Shown one piece after another: positions 46,527 to 55,438 of a DNA stretch of 64,000 nt. The first letter of the stretch is position 1, and each line of letters starts with the position of its first letter. This DNA comes from Gluconacetobacter diazotrophicus PA1 5. GTDB taxonomy: Bacteria; Pseudomonadota; Alphaproteobacteria; Acetobacterales; Acetobacteraceae. Made by a program: the position numbers and the translations under genes. The stretch lies in assembly GCF_000021325.1 (NCBI RefSeq), contig NC_011365.1:3752501-3816500 (forward strand), in the 5' to 3' direction. Under the pieces are notes generated by a model, which worked only from the letters and a program-made list of their open reading frames with translations, did not search any database and was not told the origin of the DNA.

Positions 46527-48782
46527 ATGAGTGGTGACATCGACATGAACGGCGACATGGACGACATCCTCCAGATTTTCTTTCAGGAGTGTGACGAACA
46601 GCTTCAGGAGCTTGAGCGCGGGCTGTCGGCACTTTCGGACGGCGAATCCGGGCACGAGACCATCAATGCCGTCTTTCGAGCCGTGCACTCCATCAAGGGG
46701 GGCGCGGCCTCATTCGGACTCGAAAACCTCGTGCGCTTCGCGCATGTATTCGAAAGCTCCCTGGACGGTCTGCGTTCCGACCGTATCTCGCCGACGCCCG
46801 AGATCATCAAGACCTTCCTCAAGGCGATGGACGTTCTCAGCGACCTGGTGGCCGAGGCCCGCGATGGGGCGTCCGTGGATCACGGACGTGTCGCCGAAAG
46901 CCAGGCGGAACTCGAGACCCTCATCAACGGCGATGGTGCGCCGAAAAAGACGGAAGATGTCATTCCGGCGGATTTCGTCCCGGTCCCGATGGATTTCGTC
47001 CCGGTTCCCGTGGATTTCGAGCCGGTGGCGGTGGATTTCAGTTTCGACGAGGAACCCGCGCCTGCCGCTCCCGCCGCTTCGCACCTCGTCGTCACGTTCC
47101 GCCCGCATGATGCCATGTACGAGCGCGGAGACGATGCCAGGAACATCCTGATCGGGCTTGCGGACGCGGCATCCGCCTATGGCGGAGTGGGAACGGTCAC
47201 CTGCGATGTTTCGGCGCTTCCGGCCTTCGCGTCGCTGGACCCCGAAATCTCCTACCTGTCGTGGCGCGTCGTTCTTCCCTCCGAGGTAACGGAGGAGAGC
47301 GTCCGGGCCGTGTTCGACTGGGTCGGCGATGTGTGCGACCTCACGGTGTCCCGCGGTGACGACCAGGAACCGGATCAGGACGAGGCGGCGCTGCCCGCAC
47401 CGGATGCCGTCGCATCGGATGCAGGGGTACCGGAGGCCGAGGACGCGGCGGTATTGCTGCCGGCGTCCAGCCCGCCCCAGGACACGCCTGTCCACGTGGC
47501 GCCGGCGCCCGAGGCACCCCCGGCCACCGGGGGCGGTGGCGGGGCGCCGGTCCGTCGGCCCGAGCAGGCATCCATCCGTGTCGATCTTCACCGGATCGAC
47601 GACCTGATGGACCTTGTGGGTGAACTGGTCATCGCGCAGGCGGCGATCGAATCCCTGTCCCGACGGGACGATTCCTCGGCAATGCGGGAACTGGTGGAGA
47701 GTGTCACCAGCATGCAGTCCCTGACACGCGACATCCAGGACGCCGTCATGGCGGTCCGGGCGCAGCCGGTGCGCAGCGTGTTCCAGCGCATGCAGCGCGT
47801 GGTGCGCGAGGCGTGTTCGATGACCGACAAGGATGTCGTCCTGACGCTGGAGGGTGAAGACACCGAAGTCGACCGGACATTGGTCGAGAAGCTGACCGAC
47901 CCGCTCACCCACATGCTGCGCAATGCGGTCGACCACGGCATCGAGAAGACGGAGGACCGCCTGGCAGCCGGCAAGTCCGCGACCGGCCACGTTCTTCTGT
48001 CCGCGGCGCACCGTTCCGGGCGCATCCTGATCACGATCAGGGATGACGGGGGCGGCATCAATCGCGAGCGTGTCCTCGCGACGGCGATCTCGCGCGGCAT
48101 CGTCGCGCCGGACGCGGTCCTGACCGATGACGAGATCAACAATCTTCTCTTCGCGCCGGGCTTTTCGACAGCGGCAAAGGTGTCCGACCTGTCCGGGCGC
48201 GGCGTGGGCATGGATGTCGTCAAGCAGGCGATCCTCAGCCTTGGCGGCCGGATCACGATCAGCAGCGTGCGGGGCGAGGGAACCACGTTCTGCCTCAGCC
48301 TTCCTCTGACCCTGGCCGTGCTGGACGGCATGCTGGTCAGTGCCGGCGATTCCACGATGGTCATTCCGGTGTCATCCGTGGTGGAAACCATGATGATCGA
48401 CCATCAGGACGTCTACACCCTGCCGGGGGGAGGGAACGTGATCTCGATCCGCGGCAGTTGCATGCCGCTGGTGCCGCTGGGCAAGGAACTGGGCCTGTCG
48501 TCGGCCGGGTCCGATGAACGGTCGGACGAGGCCGTCATCCTGGTCGTCGAAAACGAGTCGGGTGCCCGGGCGGCGCTGATCGTGGACAAGATCCACGACC
48601 AGACGCAGGTCGTCATCAAGAGCATGGAGAAGAATTACCGGCAGATCCCCGGCGTCTCGGCGGCGACCATTCTTGGCGACGGCAGCGTTTCCCTGATCCT
48701 CGACGTGCCGGGCCTGATCGCCTCCGTCATCGGGCGTATCGATACCAAGCCCCCGGGGGCCCGCACAGGGTTGGCGGCGTAA
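46527..48782 (+). CDS. cheA: chemotaxis histidine kinase CheA
   Basis: The product is 751 residues. P1 holds phosphorylated His54 in FRAVHSIKGGAASFG. The linker at about 149-172 has repeats of the pattern D-F-x-P-V. A P2-like domain (VVTFRPHDAMYERGDDARNI) and an acidic, Pro-rich linker follow. P3 begins near IRVDLHRIDDLMDLVGELVI. P4 has the N box LTHMLRNAVDHGIEKTEDRL, the G1 box ITIRDDGGGI and the G2 box LSGRGVGMDVVKQAI. P5 is at about 610-740 (MLVSAGDSTMVIPVSSVVET). It should be fully active. GGGAGGAG lies upstream of the ATG. Confidence 0.96.
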   Translation: MSGDIDMNGDMDDILQIFFQECDEQLQELERGLSALSDGESGHETINAVFRAVHSIKGGAASFGLENLVRFAHVFESSLDGLRSDRISPTPEIIKTFLKAMDVLSDLVAEARDGASVDHGRVAESQAELETLINGDGAPKKTEDVIPADFVPVPMDFVPVPVDFEPVAVDFSFDEEPAPAAPAASHLVVTFRPHDAMYERGDDARNILIGLADAASAYGGVGTVTCDVSALPAFASLDPEISYLSWRVVLPSEVTEESVRAVFDWVGDVCDLTVSRGDDQEPDQDEAALPAPDAVASDAGVPEAEDAAVLLPASSPPQDTPVHVAPAPEAPPATGGGGGAPVRRPEQASIRVDLHRIDDLMDLVGELVIAQAAIESLSRRDDSSAMRELVESVTSMQSLTRDIQDAVMAVRAQPVRSVFQRMQRVVREACSMTDKDVVLTLEGEDTEVDRTLVEKLTDPLTHMLRNAVDHGIEKTEDRLAAGKSATGHVLLSAAHRSGRILITIRDDGGGINRERVLATAISRGIVAPDAVLTDDEINNLLFAPGFSTAAKVSDLSGRGVGMDVVKQAILSLGGRITISSVRGEGTTFCLSLPLTLAVLDGMLVSAGDSTMVIPVSSVVETMMIDHQDVYTLPGGGNVISIRGSCMPLVPLGKELGLSSAGSDERSDEAVILVVENESGARAALIVDKIHDQTQVVIKSMEKNYRQIPGVSAATILGDGSVSLILDVPGLIASVIGRIDTKPPGARTGLAA

Positions 48783-48824
48783 CAAAACCGCAGTATGGCG
48801 ATCAGTATTCAGCAGGGAACCGAC

Positions 48825-49286
48825 ATGACGGAAGAAGCAGGGACCGAAGACGCCAAAATCGTGAAGATGATCGTATTCGTCGTAGGGGAACAGGAATACT
48901 GCATACCGATCCTGAGTGTCCGCGAGATCCGGAAATTCGAAAAGACGACCGCGCTGCCCTATGCCCCGACCTATGTATGCGGGGCCATCAACCTGCGGGG
49001 CGTCATCCTCACGGTGATCGACCTGGCGGTCTATCTGAACGTGAAGCCGGAGGCCGACAATCCGCGCCGGGTCGTGGTGATCGTCGAATCGAGCAACGGC
49101 ATCGTGTGCGGGATTCTGGTCGATCGGGTCATCGACATGGCCGACGTCAATCTCGGCGAAATCCAGGCGGTGTCCGAGGAAGGCAGCAGCCTTAGCGGGC
49201 TGGTCATGATCGGCGACCGGATCATCGGCGTTCTTCGCCTGGATACTGTCGTGGGCGAGCTGGTGGGGAACGCGATTCCCGAATGA
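48825..49286 (+). CDS. cheW: chemotaxis coupling protein CheW
   Basis: CheW links receptors to CheA. The product is 153 residues with the normal fold: MIVFVVGEQEYCIPILSVRE, LPYAPTYVCGAINLRGVILT and VIDLAVYL. VDRVIDMADVNLGEIQAV follows. The ATG at 48825 has AGGGAA 5 nt before it; an in-frame ATG at 48795 would add ten residues. Its stop overlaps the cheR ATG by 4 nt. Confidence 0.95.
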   Translation: MTEEAGTEDAKIVKMIVFVVGEQEYCIPILSVREIRKFEKTTALPYAPTYVCGAINLRGVILTVIDLAVYLNVKPEADNPRRVVVIVESSNGIVCGILVDRVIDMADVNLGEIQAVSEEGSSLSGLVMIGDRIIGVLRLDTVVGELVGNAIPE

Positions 49287-50125
49287 TGGACATGACGTCA
49301 GCCGGCGGTCCCGATTACACGGATGCCGATTTCCAGACCGTGCAGCGGATCGCGCAGAAGGAAGCCGGAATATGCCTTCCGGATTCCAAGAAAACGCTGG
49401 TGTATTCGCGCGTGTCCCGCAGGGTGCGCGAACTCGGGCAGGCGTCGTTCCGCACGTATCTGGATTTCGTACAGGCCCCCGAAGGGCAGGACGAACTGGA
49501 AAAATTCATCTGCGTCCTGACGACCAACGTCACCAGCTTCTTTCGCGAGAAGAACCACTTCACCCACCTGAAGGAATTCGTCGTGCCGCGACTGGCGGCG
49601 AAGGCCCGTGCGGGAGGGCGTGGGCGATTGTGGTCGGCGGCCTGTTCGACGGGGCAGGAGCCGTGGAGCATCGCCATGTCCGTCATGGCGGCGTTTCCCG
49701 AAGCGTCCTCGCACGACGTGCGTATCCTTGCGACGGACATCAATTCCGACGTCGTGGCGCAGGCCGCGACCGGCATCTATCCGGAAGCGGAAGTCGAAGC
49801 CATTCCGGCGGGCAAGCGGGCCCAGTTCATGGAGCCATGCGGCGGCGGCGACTTCCGCTTCACCGGCGGTATCTGTCGGCTGCCGGCGTTCCGCGTCCTC
49901 AACCTGAATGCCGACTGGCCGATAAAGGGAAGTTTTTCCGCCATCTTCTGCCGCAACGTCGTCATCTATTTCGATGAGGCCACAAGGGAACGTCTGTGGC
50001 GCCGCCTCGCCGACCGGCTCGAAGAGGGCGGCTTCCTCTATGTCGGCCATTCCGAGAGGGTGGCGTCCAAAAGCGAGTGCGGCCTGGAGCAGGTTGCACC
50101 GACGATCTACAGGAAGGGTCACTGA
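49283..50125 (+). CDS. cheR: chemotaxis methyltransferase CheR
   Basis: CheR methylates receptor glutamates with S-adenosylmethionine. The product is 280 residues. The N-terminal helical domain is followed by LTTNVTSFFREKNHFTHLKE. The AdoMet site is LWSAACSTGQEPWSIAMSVM and VRILATDINSDVVAQA. FSAIFCRNVVIYFDEATRER and GGFLYVGHSERV follow. There is no C-terminal TPR. The pentapeptide on the receptor at 44310 would recruit it. It overlaps cheW (ATGA) and lies 3 nt before cheB. Confidence 0.95.
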   Translation: MMDMTSAGGPDYTDADFQTVQRIAQKEAGICLPDSKKTLVYSRVSRRVRELGQASFRTYLDFVQAPEGQDELEKFICVLTTNVTSFFREKNHFTHLKEFVVPRLAAKARAGGRGRLWSAACSTGQEPWSIAMSVMAAFPEASSHDVRILATDINSDVVAQAATGIYPEAEVEAIPAGKRAQFMEPCGGGDFRFTGGICRLPAFRVLNLNADWPIKGSFSAIFCRNVVIYFDEATRERLWRRLADRLEEGGFLYVGHSERVASKSECGLEQVAPTIYRKGH

Positions 50126-50128
50126 GCC

Positions 50129-51166
50129 ATGGAGAAGCCGGTCAGGGTTCTCGTTGTTGACGACTCGCGGACAATAAGGGCGCTTATCAAGAGGTCCTTC
50201 GGCCAGAACCCGGATATCGTCGTTTGTGGCGAAGCGGCGAACCCGATCGAGGCGCGGGACCTGATCATCCAGGATCAGCCGGACGTCATCACGCTCGATG
50301 TCGAGATGCCCGGCATGAACGGTCTCCAGTTCCTGGAGAAGATCATGCGACTGCGCCCGATTCCGGTCGTGATGGTATCCAGCCTGACCGCGCGGGGTGC
50401 CGACACGGCGATCACGGCCCTGCAGATGGGCGCGTTCGATTGTTTCCCGAAACCGTCCTCGGTCGTCGGCGCGGATGCTTTCGCCGGCCTGGCGCGGCTT
50501 GTCATCCAGGCCGCGCGTTCGCATCCCGTTGCCAGGCTTCCGCGTCGCGACCCGGCGTCCCCGCCGCGCCAGCATGCGGACTGGGGGCATTCGATCGGGC
50601 TGATCGCGATCGGGGCCTCGACCGGTGGAGTCGAGGCGATCGAGGAAGTGCTGTCAGGCTTTCCCGCCCAGAGCCCACCCATCGTCATCTGCCAGCATAT
50701 GCCCGCGCTTTTCACGGCCAGCTTCGCCAACAGGCTGGACCAGAAGATCGCGGCCCTGTCCATAGGTGAGGCAAGGGATGGCGAGGTGCTGGCGCCCGGT
50801 GTCGTCAGGATCGCCCCGGGTGGGGACAGGCACACCGTGGTGGAACGGCGCGACGGCCGGTACGTGACGCGCCTGGTGAAATCACCGCCGGTCAGTGGCC
50901 ACTGCCCCTCGGTGGATGTCCTGTTCGGCTCCGTTGCCAGGCAGGCCGGCAACGATGCCCTTGGCATTATCCTGACCGGCATGGGCCAGGATGGAGCCGA
51001 GGGCCTCCTCGCCATGCGGCATGCCGGGGCTCAGACGATTGCGCAGGACAAGGCGTCTGCGGTCGTTTATGGAATGCCTCGGATTGCAGCCGAGATCGGG
51101 GCGGCTTCCCGGATTGTCCCTCTTTGCCAGATCAGCGCCGCCGCCATGACCGTTCATACGCGTTGA
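50129..51166 (+). CDS. cheB: chemotaxis methylesterase CheB
   Basis: CheB demethylates and deamidates receptors when phosphorylated by CheA. The product is 345 residues. The receiver has VVDDSRTIR, Asp57 in VITLDVEMPGMNG and Lys in CFPKPS. The catalytic domain has Ser164 in IAIGASTGGVEAI, His190 in VICQHMPALFTASFANR and Asp288 in ILTGMGQDGAEGL. All key residues are intact. A short linker joins the two domains. Confidence 0.96.
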   Translation: MEKPVRVLVVDDSRTIRALIKRSFGQNPDIVVCGEAANPIEARDLIIQDQPDVITLDVEMPGMNGLQFLEKIMRLRPIPVVMVSSLTARGADTAITALQMGAFDCFPKPSSVVGADAFAGLARLVIQAARSHPVARLPRRDPASPPRQHADWGHSIGLIAIGASTGGVEAIEEVLSGFPAQSPPIVICQHMPALFTASFANRLDQKIAALSIGEARDGEVLAPGVVRIAPGGDRHTVVERRDGRYVTRLVKSPPVSGHCPSVDVLFGSVARQAGNDALGIILTGMGQDGAEGLLAMRHAGAQTIAQDKASAVVYGMPRIAAEIGAASRIVPLCQISAAAMTVHTR

Positions 51167-51252
51167 CGTGACATATCGGCGGGAAACCGCACAGTAGCGC
51201 TTGATGCCGGCGACATCGGCCGGAATTTGGACAAAGAGAGAAAGGGGAGGCA

Positions 51253-51642
51253 ATGCCAGCCGCTTCACAGATCAGGTCACTCATCGTCGACGACCAGTCC
51301 TCTATCCGCCAGGTTCTGGCCAACAGCCTGGCTCAGCTCGGTTTTACCAATATCGCGCAGAGAAAGGATGGCAAGGAAGCCGTCGAATATCTGGACCAGA
51401 ACCAGACCCATCTGGTGATTTCGGACTTCAACATGCCCGTCATGGACGGCCTGGCTCTGCTGCGTGCTGTCCGAGGCAATCCGAAGACCCAGAAAGTCGC
51501 CTTCATCATCCTGACCAGCGAGGCCAGCAAGGACCTTGTTCAAGAGGCCGTCAAGGCCGGCGTGAACAACTTCCTCGCCAAGCCGTATACCGTGGCGAAG
51601 CTGCGGGAGGTTCTGGAAAAGGTGTTCGGACCTATAACGTGA
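51253..51642 (+). CDS. cheY2: chemotaxis response regulator CheY (second copy)
   Basis: The product is 129 residues. The acidic pair is in LIVDDQSSIRQ, Asp58 in LVISDFNMPVMDGLAL, Thr in FIILTSEAS and Lys in NNFLAKPYT. It is more distant from canonical CheY than the first copy. In the equivalent rhizobial operon the CheY at this place, between cheB and cheD, is the one that acts on the motor. The ATG has GGGGAGG about 3 nt upstream. It overlaps cheD (GTGA). Confidence 0.93.
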   Translation: MPAASQIRSLIVDDQSSIRQVLANSLAQLGFTNIAQRKDGKEAVEYLDQNQTHLVISDFNMPVMDGLALLRAVRGNPKTQKVAFIILTSEASKDLVQEAVKAGVNNFLAKPYTVAKLREVLEKVFGPIT

Positions 51643-52199
51643 CGACAGCCTCCACGCTTGCGACAGTTGTACAGGGCGAGGTGATGATCTCGGACGATCC
51701 TTCGGTCGTCCTGGGCACGCTGCTCGGCTCCTGTATTTCGATCTGTATGTACGATCCGGTCGCGCGCGTTGGTGGCATGAACCATTTTCTGCTCCCGGGG
51801 GGAGGCGAAGGCCACGACGGTACGGCGATGCGGTTCGGCGTCAACTCGATGGAAATGCTCGTGAACGGGATTCTCAAGGCTGGCGGAAACCGGACGCGTC
51901 TCCTGTGCAAGGCGTTCGGAGGGGCTGCCGTCGTGCCTTCCCTGGGCCGGGTCGGGCGGGAGAATATTCGTTTCGCGCTGAACTATCTTTCGACCGAGGG
52001 AATAACCTGCGTTTCGCAGAGCCTCGGCGGCAGTCAGGCGCGGCGTGTACGGTTCTGGCCGATCAGCGGCAGGGCGCAGCAGAGCCTGGTGCATGACGCA
52101 CAGGCCATCGGGCGGCAGGAAGTGGCCTATAGCCGGCGCGAGGCGGAAGCCGAGCAGAAATGGGCCAAGGAGTCCGGCTCCGACGTTGAACTGTTTTGA
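51639..52199 (+). CDS. cheD: receptor glutamine deamidase CheD
   Basis: The product is 186 residues from a GTG start within the GTGA overlap with cheY2. The catalytic motif LGTLLGSCISICMYDP supplies the Cys nucleophile, and GGMNHFLLPGG supplies the His. MRFGVNSMEMLVNGILKAGG and CKAFGGAAVVPSLGRVGREN follow. A Glu/Lys-rich C-terminal tail (RREAEAEQKWAKESGS) is a little longer than usual. CheD deamidates receptor glutamines to prepare methylation sites. Confidence 0.93.
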   Translation: MTTASTLATVVQGEVMISDDPSVVLGTLLGSCISICMYDPVARVGGMNHFLLPGGGEGHDGTAMRFGVNSMEMLVNGILKAGGNRTRLLCKAFGGAAVVPSLGRVGRENIRFALNYLSTEGITCVSQSLGGSQARRVRFWPISGRAQQSLVHDAQAIGRQEVAYSRREAEAEQKWAKESGSDVELF

Positions 52200-52228
52200 G
52201 TGTCCGGGCCCAGAAGAGAGAGATCACG

Positions 52229-52615
52229 ATGGAAACGCACTCCGCCCCGACGCAGAAGGTGCCGGGCAGGGATGTCACGGTGCAGGAGGCCATGACACGG
52301 GTCACGTGGCTTCTGGACGAAGCCTGCGCGGATCTGCTCGGCGCCCAGCAGGCCGTGGACGATTGCGTGACAAAGGTCGTGATCGGGGAAGAGGAGATGC
52401 GCAGTCTCCAGAAACTGGATTCGGCGACGCAGATCATCGAAGCCGTGGCGACGATCCTGCGGAACCTGACATGCCTTTCCACCACCTGGAAGACAGCCAC
52501 CGTCAGCACGGCCGGCCTCTATGACGGGGTGAAGCTCAGCGCCGTTCAGCAAGTGCTGAGGGGCGAGAGCGCGCCGGACATGACGCATCCTTCCGGCGAG
52601 ATCGATTTTTTCTGA
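52229..52615 (+). CDS. CheT/CheZ-like putative CheY phosphatase
   Basis: The product is 128 residues and mostly helical. The segment LQKLDSATQIIEAVATIL contains D64-x-x-x-Q68, the D-x-x-x-Q arrangement used by CheZ (DLTGQ in E. coli) to remove phosphate from CheY. It is the last gene of the operon, the slot of cheT in Sinorhizobium, which also carries this motif. The C terminus is SGEIDFF, acidic and aromatic, reminiscent of the short CheY-binding tail of CheZ. Function is therefore inferred from motif, helix pattern and position. The ATG has AAGAGAGAG upstream; a TTG at 52196 overlapping the cheD stop is an alternative. Confidence 0.65.
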   Translation: METHSAPTQKVPGRDVTVQEAMTRVTWLLDEACADLLGAQQAVDDCVTKVVIGEEEMRSLQKLDSATQIIEAVATILRNLTCLSTTWKTATVSTAGLYDGVKLSAVQQVLRGESAPDMTHPSGEIDFF

Positions 52616-52637
52616 CAGGTTACGACACGCTGTCGAT

Positions 52638-53390
52638 TCAGAACGGAAGAACGTTATCCAGGATCTGCTGCCCGTATCGCGGCGTCTGGAGCTTGGTCAA
52701 CTGACCGCGTCCGCCATATGAAATCCGGGCCTCGGCGATCCTGTCATGGGTCACCGTGTTATCTTCCGTGATGTCCTGGGGCCGGACGACGCCGCTGACC
52801 ATAAGCTGCCGCAATTCGCCGTTGACCCTGACTTCCTGGCGGGCCACCACGACGAAATTGCCGTTCGGCAAGACCTGCGTGATCGTCCCGCCCAGGGTGA
52901 GGCCGACTGCCTCGGTCCTGGTGATCCTGCCTGTTGCCGTGTTGGCGGTGGCGCTGCTCGTGTTGAGGGCGCTCGAACTGGAAAGGTGTGACGCCACCTT
53001 GCCCTTGAGGCCGAAGATGCTGGGAATGCCGAAATCTTCGGACCCGCTGCCGGCAGCCGACGTATTGTTGACGATGTTGGCGTTGTCGGCCACCTGCACG
53101 ATGATCGTGATAAGGTCGCCAACCTGCGATGCCCGCTGGTCCTTGAAGAAGGATCGGCTTCCCGGTCGCCACAGACTACCGACTTCCGTAGGCGGCGCCT
53201 GGAGCGGCGGCATCGGCATCGTGACCGGCCGGTAATCGGGACTCTGCGTCGGGTCCGATGTCGTGGTCATGCGCGGCGGATGGCCGTTCTCGCTGAGATC
53301 CGACAGGCCGGCACATCCGGTCAGGAACAGCAGGCCTGCCATGGCCGCGCCCGCTAGGTAATATTGCGTCACTGAAAGGTCCCAACGCAT
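52638..53390 (-). CDS. flgH: flagellar L-ring lipoprotein FlgH
   Basis: The product is 250 residues. The signal ends with the lipobox LLFLTGCAG. Conserved blocks include GSLWRPGSRSFFKDQRASQV, GDLITIIVQVADNANI, GTITQVLPNGNFVVVARQEV and VNGELRQLMVSGVVRPQDIT. The end is GRGQLTKLQTPRYGQQILDN. FlgH forms the outer-membrane ring around the rod. It is 7 nt after flgA and convergent with the che operon (22-nt gap). Confidence 0.95.
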   Translation of the reverse strand: MRWDLSVTQYYLAGAAMAGLLFLTGCAGLSDLSENGHPPRMTTTSDPTQSPDYRPVTMPMPPLQAPPTEVGSLWRPGSRSFFKDQRASQVGDLITIIVQVADNANIVNNTSAAGSGSEDFGIPSIFGLKGKVASHLSSSSALNTSSATANTATGRITRTEAVGLTLGGTITQVLPNGNFVVVARQEVRVNGELRQLMVSGVVRPQDITEDNTVTHDRIAEARISYGGRGQLTKLQTPRYGQQILDNVLPF

Positions 53391-53397
53391 CTGGCGA

Positions 53398-54414
53398 TTA
53401 CCGGAACGAAGACTCCGCCCGCGTGTTCGGGCGGGCGGACGCGGTCAGAAGCCGCAGGGCGTTCGAATTCGAAGGCACGGCCGTCGATCTGGAATCGACC
53501 TGGATTTCCGATGCGCTGGTCACGCGGCCGGTCACGATCATGCCGCTGCCGACGTTCAGCGCATGCACATATTGGCCGTCACCGCCATCTTCCAGGGCCC
53601 TTCCGGTTGCGGCCAGGTGGATTCCGGGGACGGTGAACGCGATCAGGATAGGATTGCCCTTATGCATCACGACCGACCTGTGCAGGTCCCGGTCCAGGAC
53701 CGGCTGGCCGGCGACGACATTGTGCATGAGGGTCATGCCCTCGATCCCGCCCGCATCCGTCATCACGCCATCCGACAGGCGGCCGACATAGGCGTCGTCC
53801 ACGCGCACGTCCGAGGAAGAAAGTACCGTATCGGCGGACAGCGCGCGCGCGAACACCAGCACCCTTTGCGCAGCGTGCACGGTCCCGGTCAGCATGAACG
53901 AATCCTGCGTCACGTCGCCGGTCGGATGCGTGCGATAGATTGTCGCGGAGAACCGGCCGCTGCGCTGATCCCAACTGACGTCCGACATGGTGACCGGCTT
54001 TGGATCGTCCGGCGCGACCATCAGGGGATGGAAATCGACCAGGTCGACCGAGAGAGGATCGGTCCCGCCGTCCGACAGGCTCCTGCGCACGAATTCGACA
54101 AAGAACTCCTTGTCGAGAAGCCGGCCGGCCCGCGTGATGGTGGCCAGTGCCGATGGCGACTGGTCGATCCAGTCCACGCCGAACTGGTCGGCAATGGCGA
54201 TCAACTGGCCGCCGCCGACATGGATGCTGGCGCCGGGTGCAGGCGCCGGGCCGATGACCCTGTCCTCGCCCGGCTCCAGATCGGCAAAGAGATCCGACAG
54301 CCTGACCGTGTTCGATGTGATGACCGTGGCGCTTCGCAATGTCGCCGCGCATACGGAAGCAACGTGAAATGTCATCATGCCCGCAGCAGCGGTTGCCACA
54401 AGTGCTGCTCGCAT
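53398..54414 (-). CDS. flgA: P-ring assembly chaperone FlgA
   Basis: The product is 338 residues with a signal peptide (ALVATAAAGMMTFHVASVCA). SNTVRLSDLFADLEPGEDRV is the N-terminal family motif. The SAF domain is in the C-terminal half: VFARALSADTVLSSSDVRVD, VVAGQPVLDRDLHRSVVMHK, and an end with ALNVGSGMIVTGRVTSASEI. It is longer than the enteric protein (about 220), as in other alphaproteobacteria. A GTG at 54420 is an alternative start. It sits between flgG and flgH. Confidence 0.9.
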   Translation of the reverse strand: MRAALVATAAAGMMTFHVASVCAATLRSATVITSNTVRLSDLFADLEPGEDRVIGPAPAPGASIHVGGGQLIAIADQFGVDWIDQSPSALATITRAGRLLDKEFFVEFVRRSLSDGGTDPLSVDLVDFHPLMVAPDDPKPVTMSDVSWDQRSGRFSATIYRTHPTGDVTQDSFMLTGTVHAAQRVLVFARALSADTVLSSSDVRVDDAYVGRLSDGVMTDAGGIEGMTLMHNVVAGQPVLDRDLHRSVVMHKGNPILIAFTVPGIHLAATGRALEDGGDGQYVHALNVGSGMIVTGRVTSASEIQVDSRSTAVPSNSNALRLLTASARPNTRAESSFR

Positions 54415-54421
54415 GGACACG

Positions 54422-55210
54422 TTATTTCAGGTTCGTCAGCGTCTGAAGCATTTCGTCCGAAGCGGTGATGACCTTGCTGTTCATCTCATAGGCGCGCTGC
54501 GCCGTGATCAGGTCCGTGATTTCGGTGACCACGTTGACGGACGATTCCTCGATGAATCCCTGCTGGATCAGGCCATACCCCTGGGCCTGGGGGGTGCCCA
54601 GGATCGCGTCACCCGACGACGTCGTCTGCGTGAACAGGTTCTGGCCCATGGCGGCCAGCCCGTTCTCGTTCTGGAAGATACCTAGCTGGATCTGGCCCGC
54701 GACCTGGGCCTGCGTCTGGCCGGATATCGTGTACTGGACCTGGCCGCTCTGATCGACGGTGATGTTCTCGGCGTTGTTCGGCAGGGTAATGTTCGGGCTC
54801 AGCGGATATCCGTCCGCGGTGACGATCGTGCCGTCTTCCGACAGCGAGAAGGTGCCGTCACGCGTATAGGCATATTCGCCCGATGGCAGCGTCACCTGGA
54901 AATAGCCCGGCCCCTGGATGGCCATGTCGAGCGCGTTGCTGGTCTGCTCCAGCGTGCCCTGTTCGTTGATCCGGTAGATTCCGGCGGTGCGAACACCCAG
55001 GCCGATCTGCGCGCCCGCGGGCACCAGGTCGCCCGTGTCGGAACTCATGGTCCCGACGCGCCGGACGTCCTGATAGATGAGATCCTGGAATTCCGCCCGG
55101 CGACGCTTGTAGCCGGTGGTCGTCATGTTCGCGATATTGTTGGAAATCGTATCGACGTTCGTCGTCTGAGCCTGCATGCCCGTGGCGGCAATATCAAGGG
55201 ACGGCATCAT
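54422..55210 (-). CDS. flgG: flagellar distal rod protein FlgG
   Basis: The product is 262 residues, the usual size. The start MMPSLDIAATGMQAQTTNVD is followed by TISNNIANMTTTGYKRRRAE, FQDLIYQDVR and GPGYFQVTLPSGEYAYTRDG. The end is LITAQRAYEMNSKVITASDE then MLQTLTNLK. FlgG builds the distal rod. It starts the minus-strand unit flgG-flgA-flgH; flgF, commonly beside it, is on the other strand 228 bp away. Confidence 0.95.
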   Translation of the reverse strand: MMPSLDIAATGMQAQTTNVDTISNNIANMTTTGYKRRRAEFQDLIYQDVRRVGTMSSDTGDLVPAGAQIGLGVRTAGIYRINEQGTLEQTSNALDMAIQGPGYFQVTLPSGEYAYTRDGTFSLSEDGTIVTADGYPLSPNITLPNNAENITVDQSGQVQYTISGQTQAQVAGQIQLGIFQNENGLAAMGQNLFTQTTSSGDAILGTPQAQGYGLIQQGFIEESSVNVVTEITDLITAQRAYEMNSKVITASDEMLQTLTNLK

Positions 55211-55438
55211 GGGATGGCGGTACTCCGGATGTATTTCACGTCACGACCATTGCCGGCATGCAGATATGGGCTACGGTGTGCCACGCGTATATAAAATGTA
55301 ATGGATTGTCGTCCGCACGACGCGCTGGCCTTGGAAAAATAGGCGGACGCCACCGCCATGGCAAGGCCTTTTCTGAAGTGTTGCCGTTGTCATGGCGATC
55401 CGATATCCTGAACCGCAGGCGGGCCGCCCAGCCGGACC

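Noticed and set aside
49298-50590. Minus-strand open frame of 430 codons
   Set aside because: Antisense of cheR and cheB, both of which have all catalytic residues.
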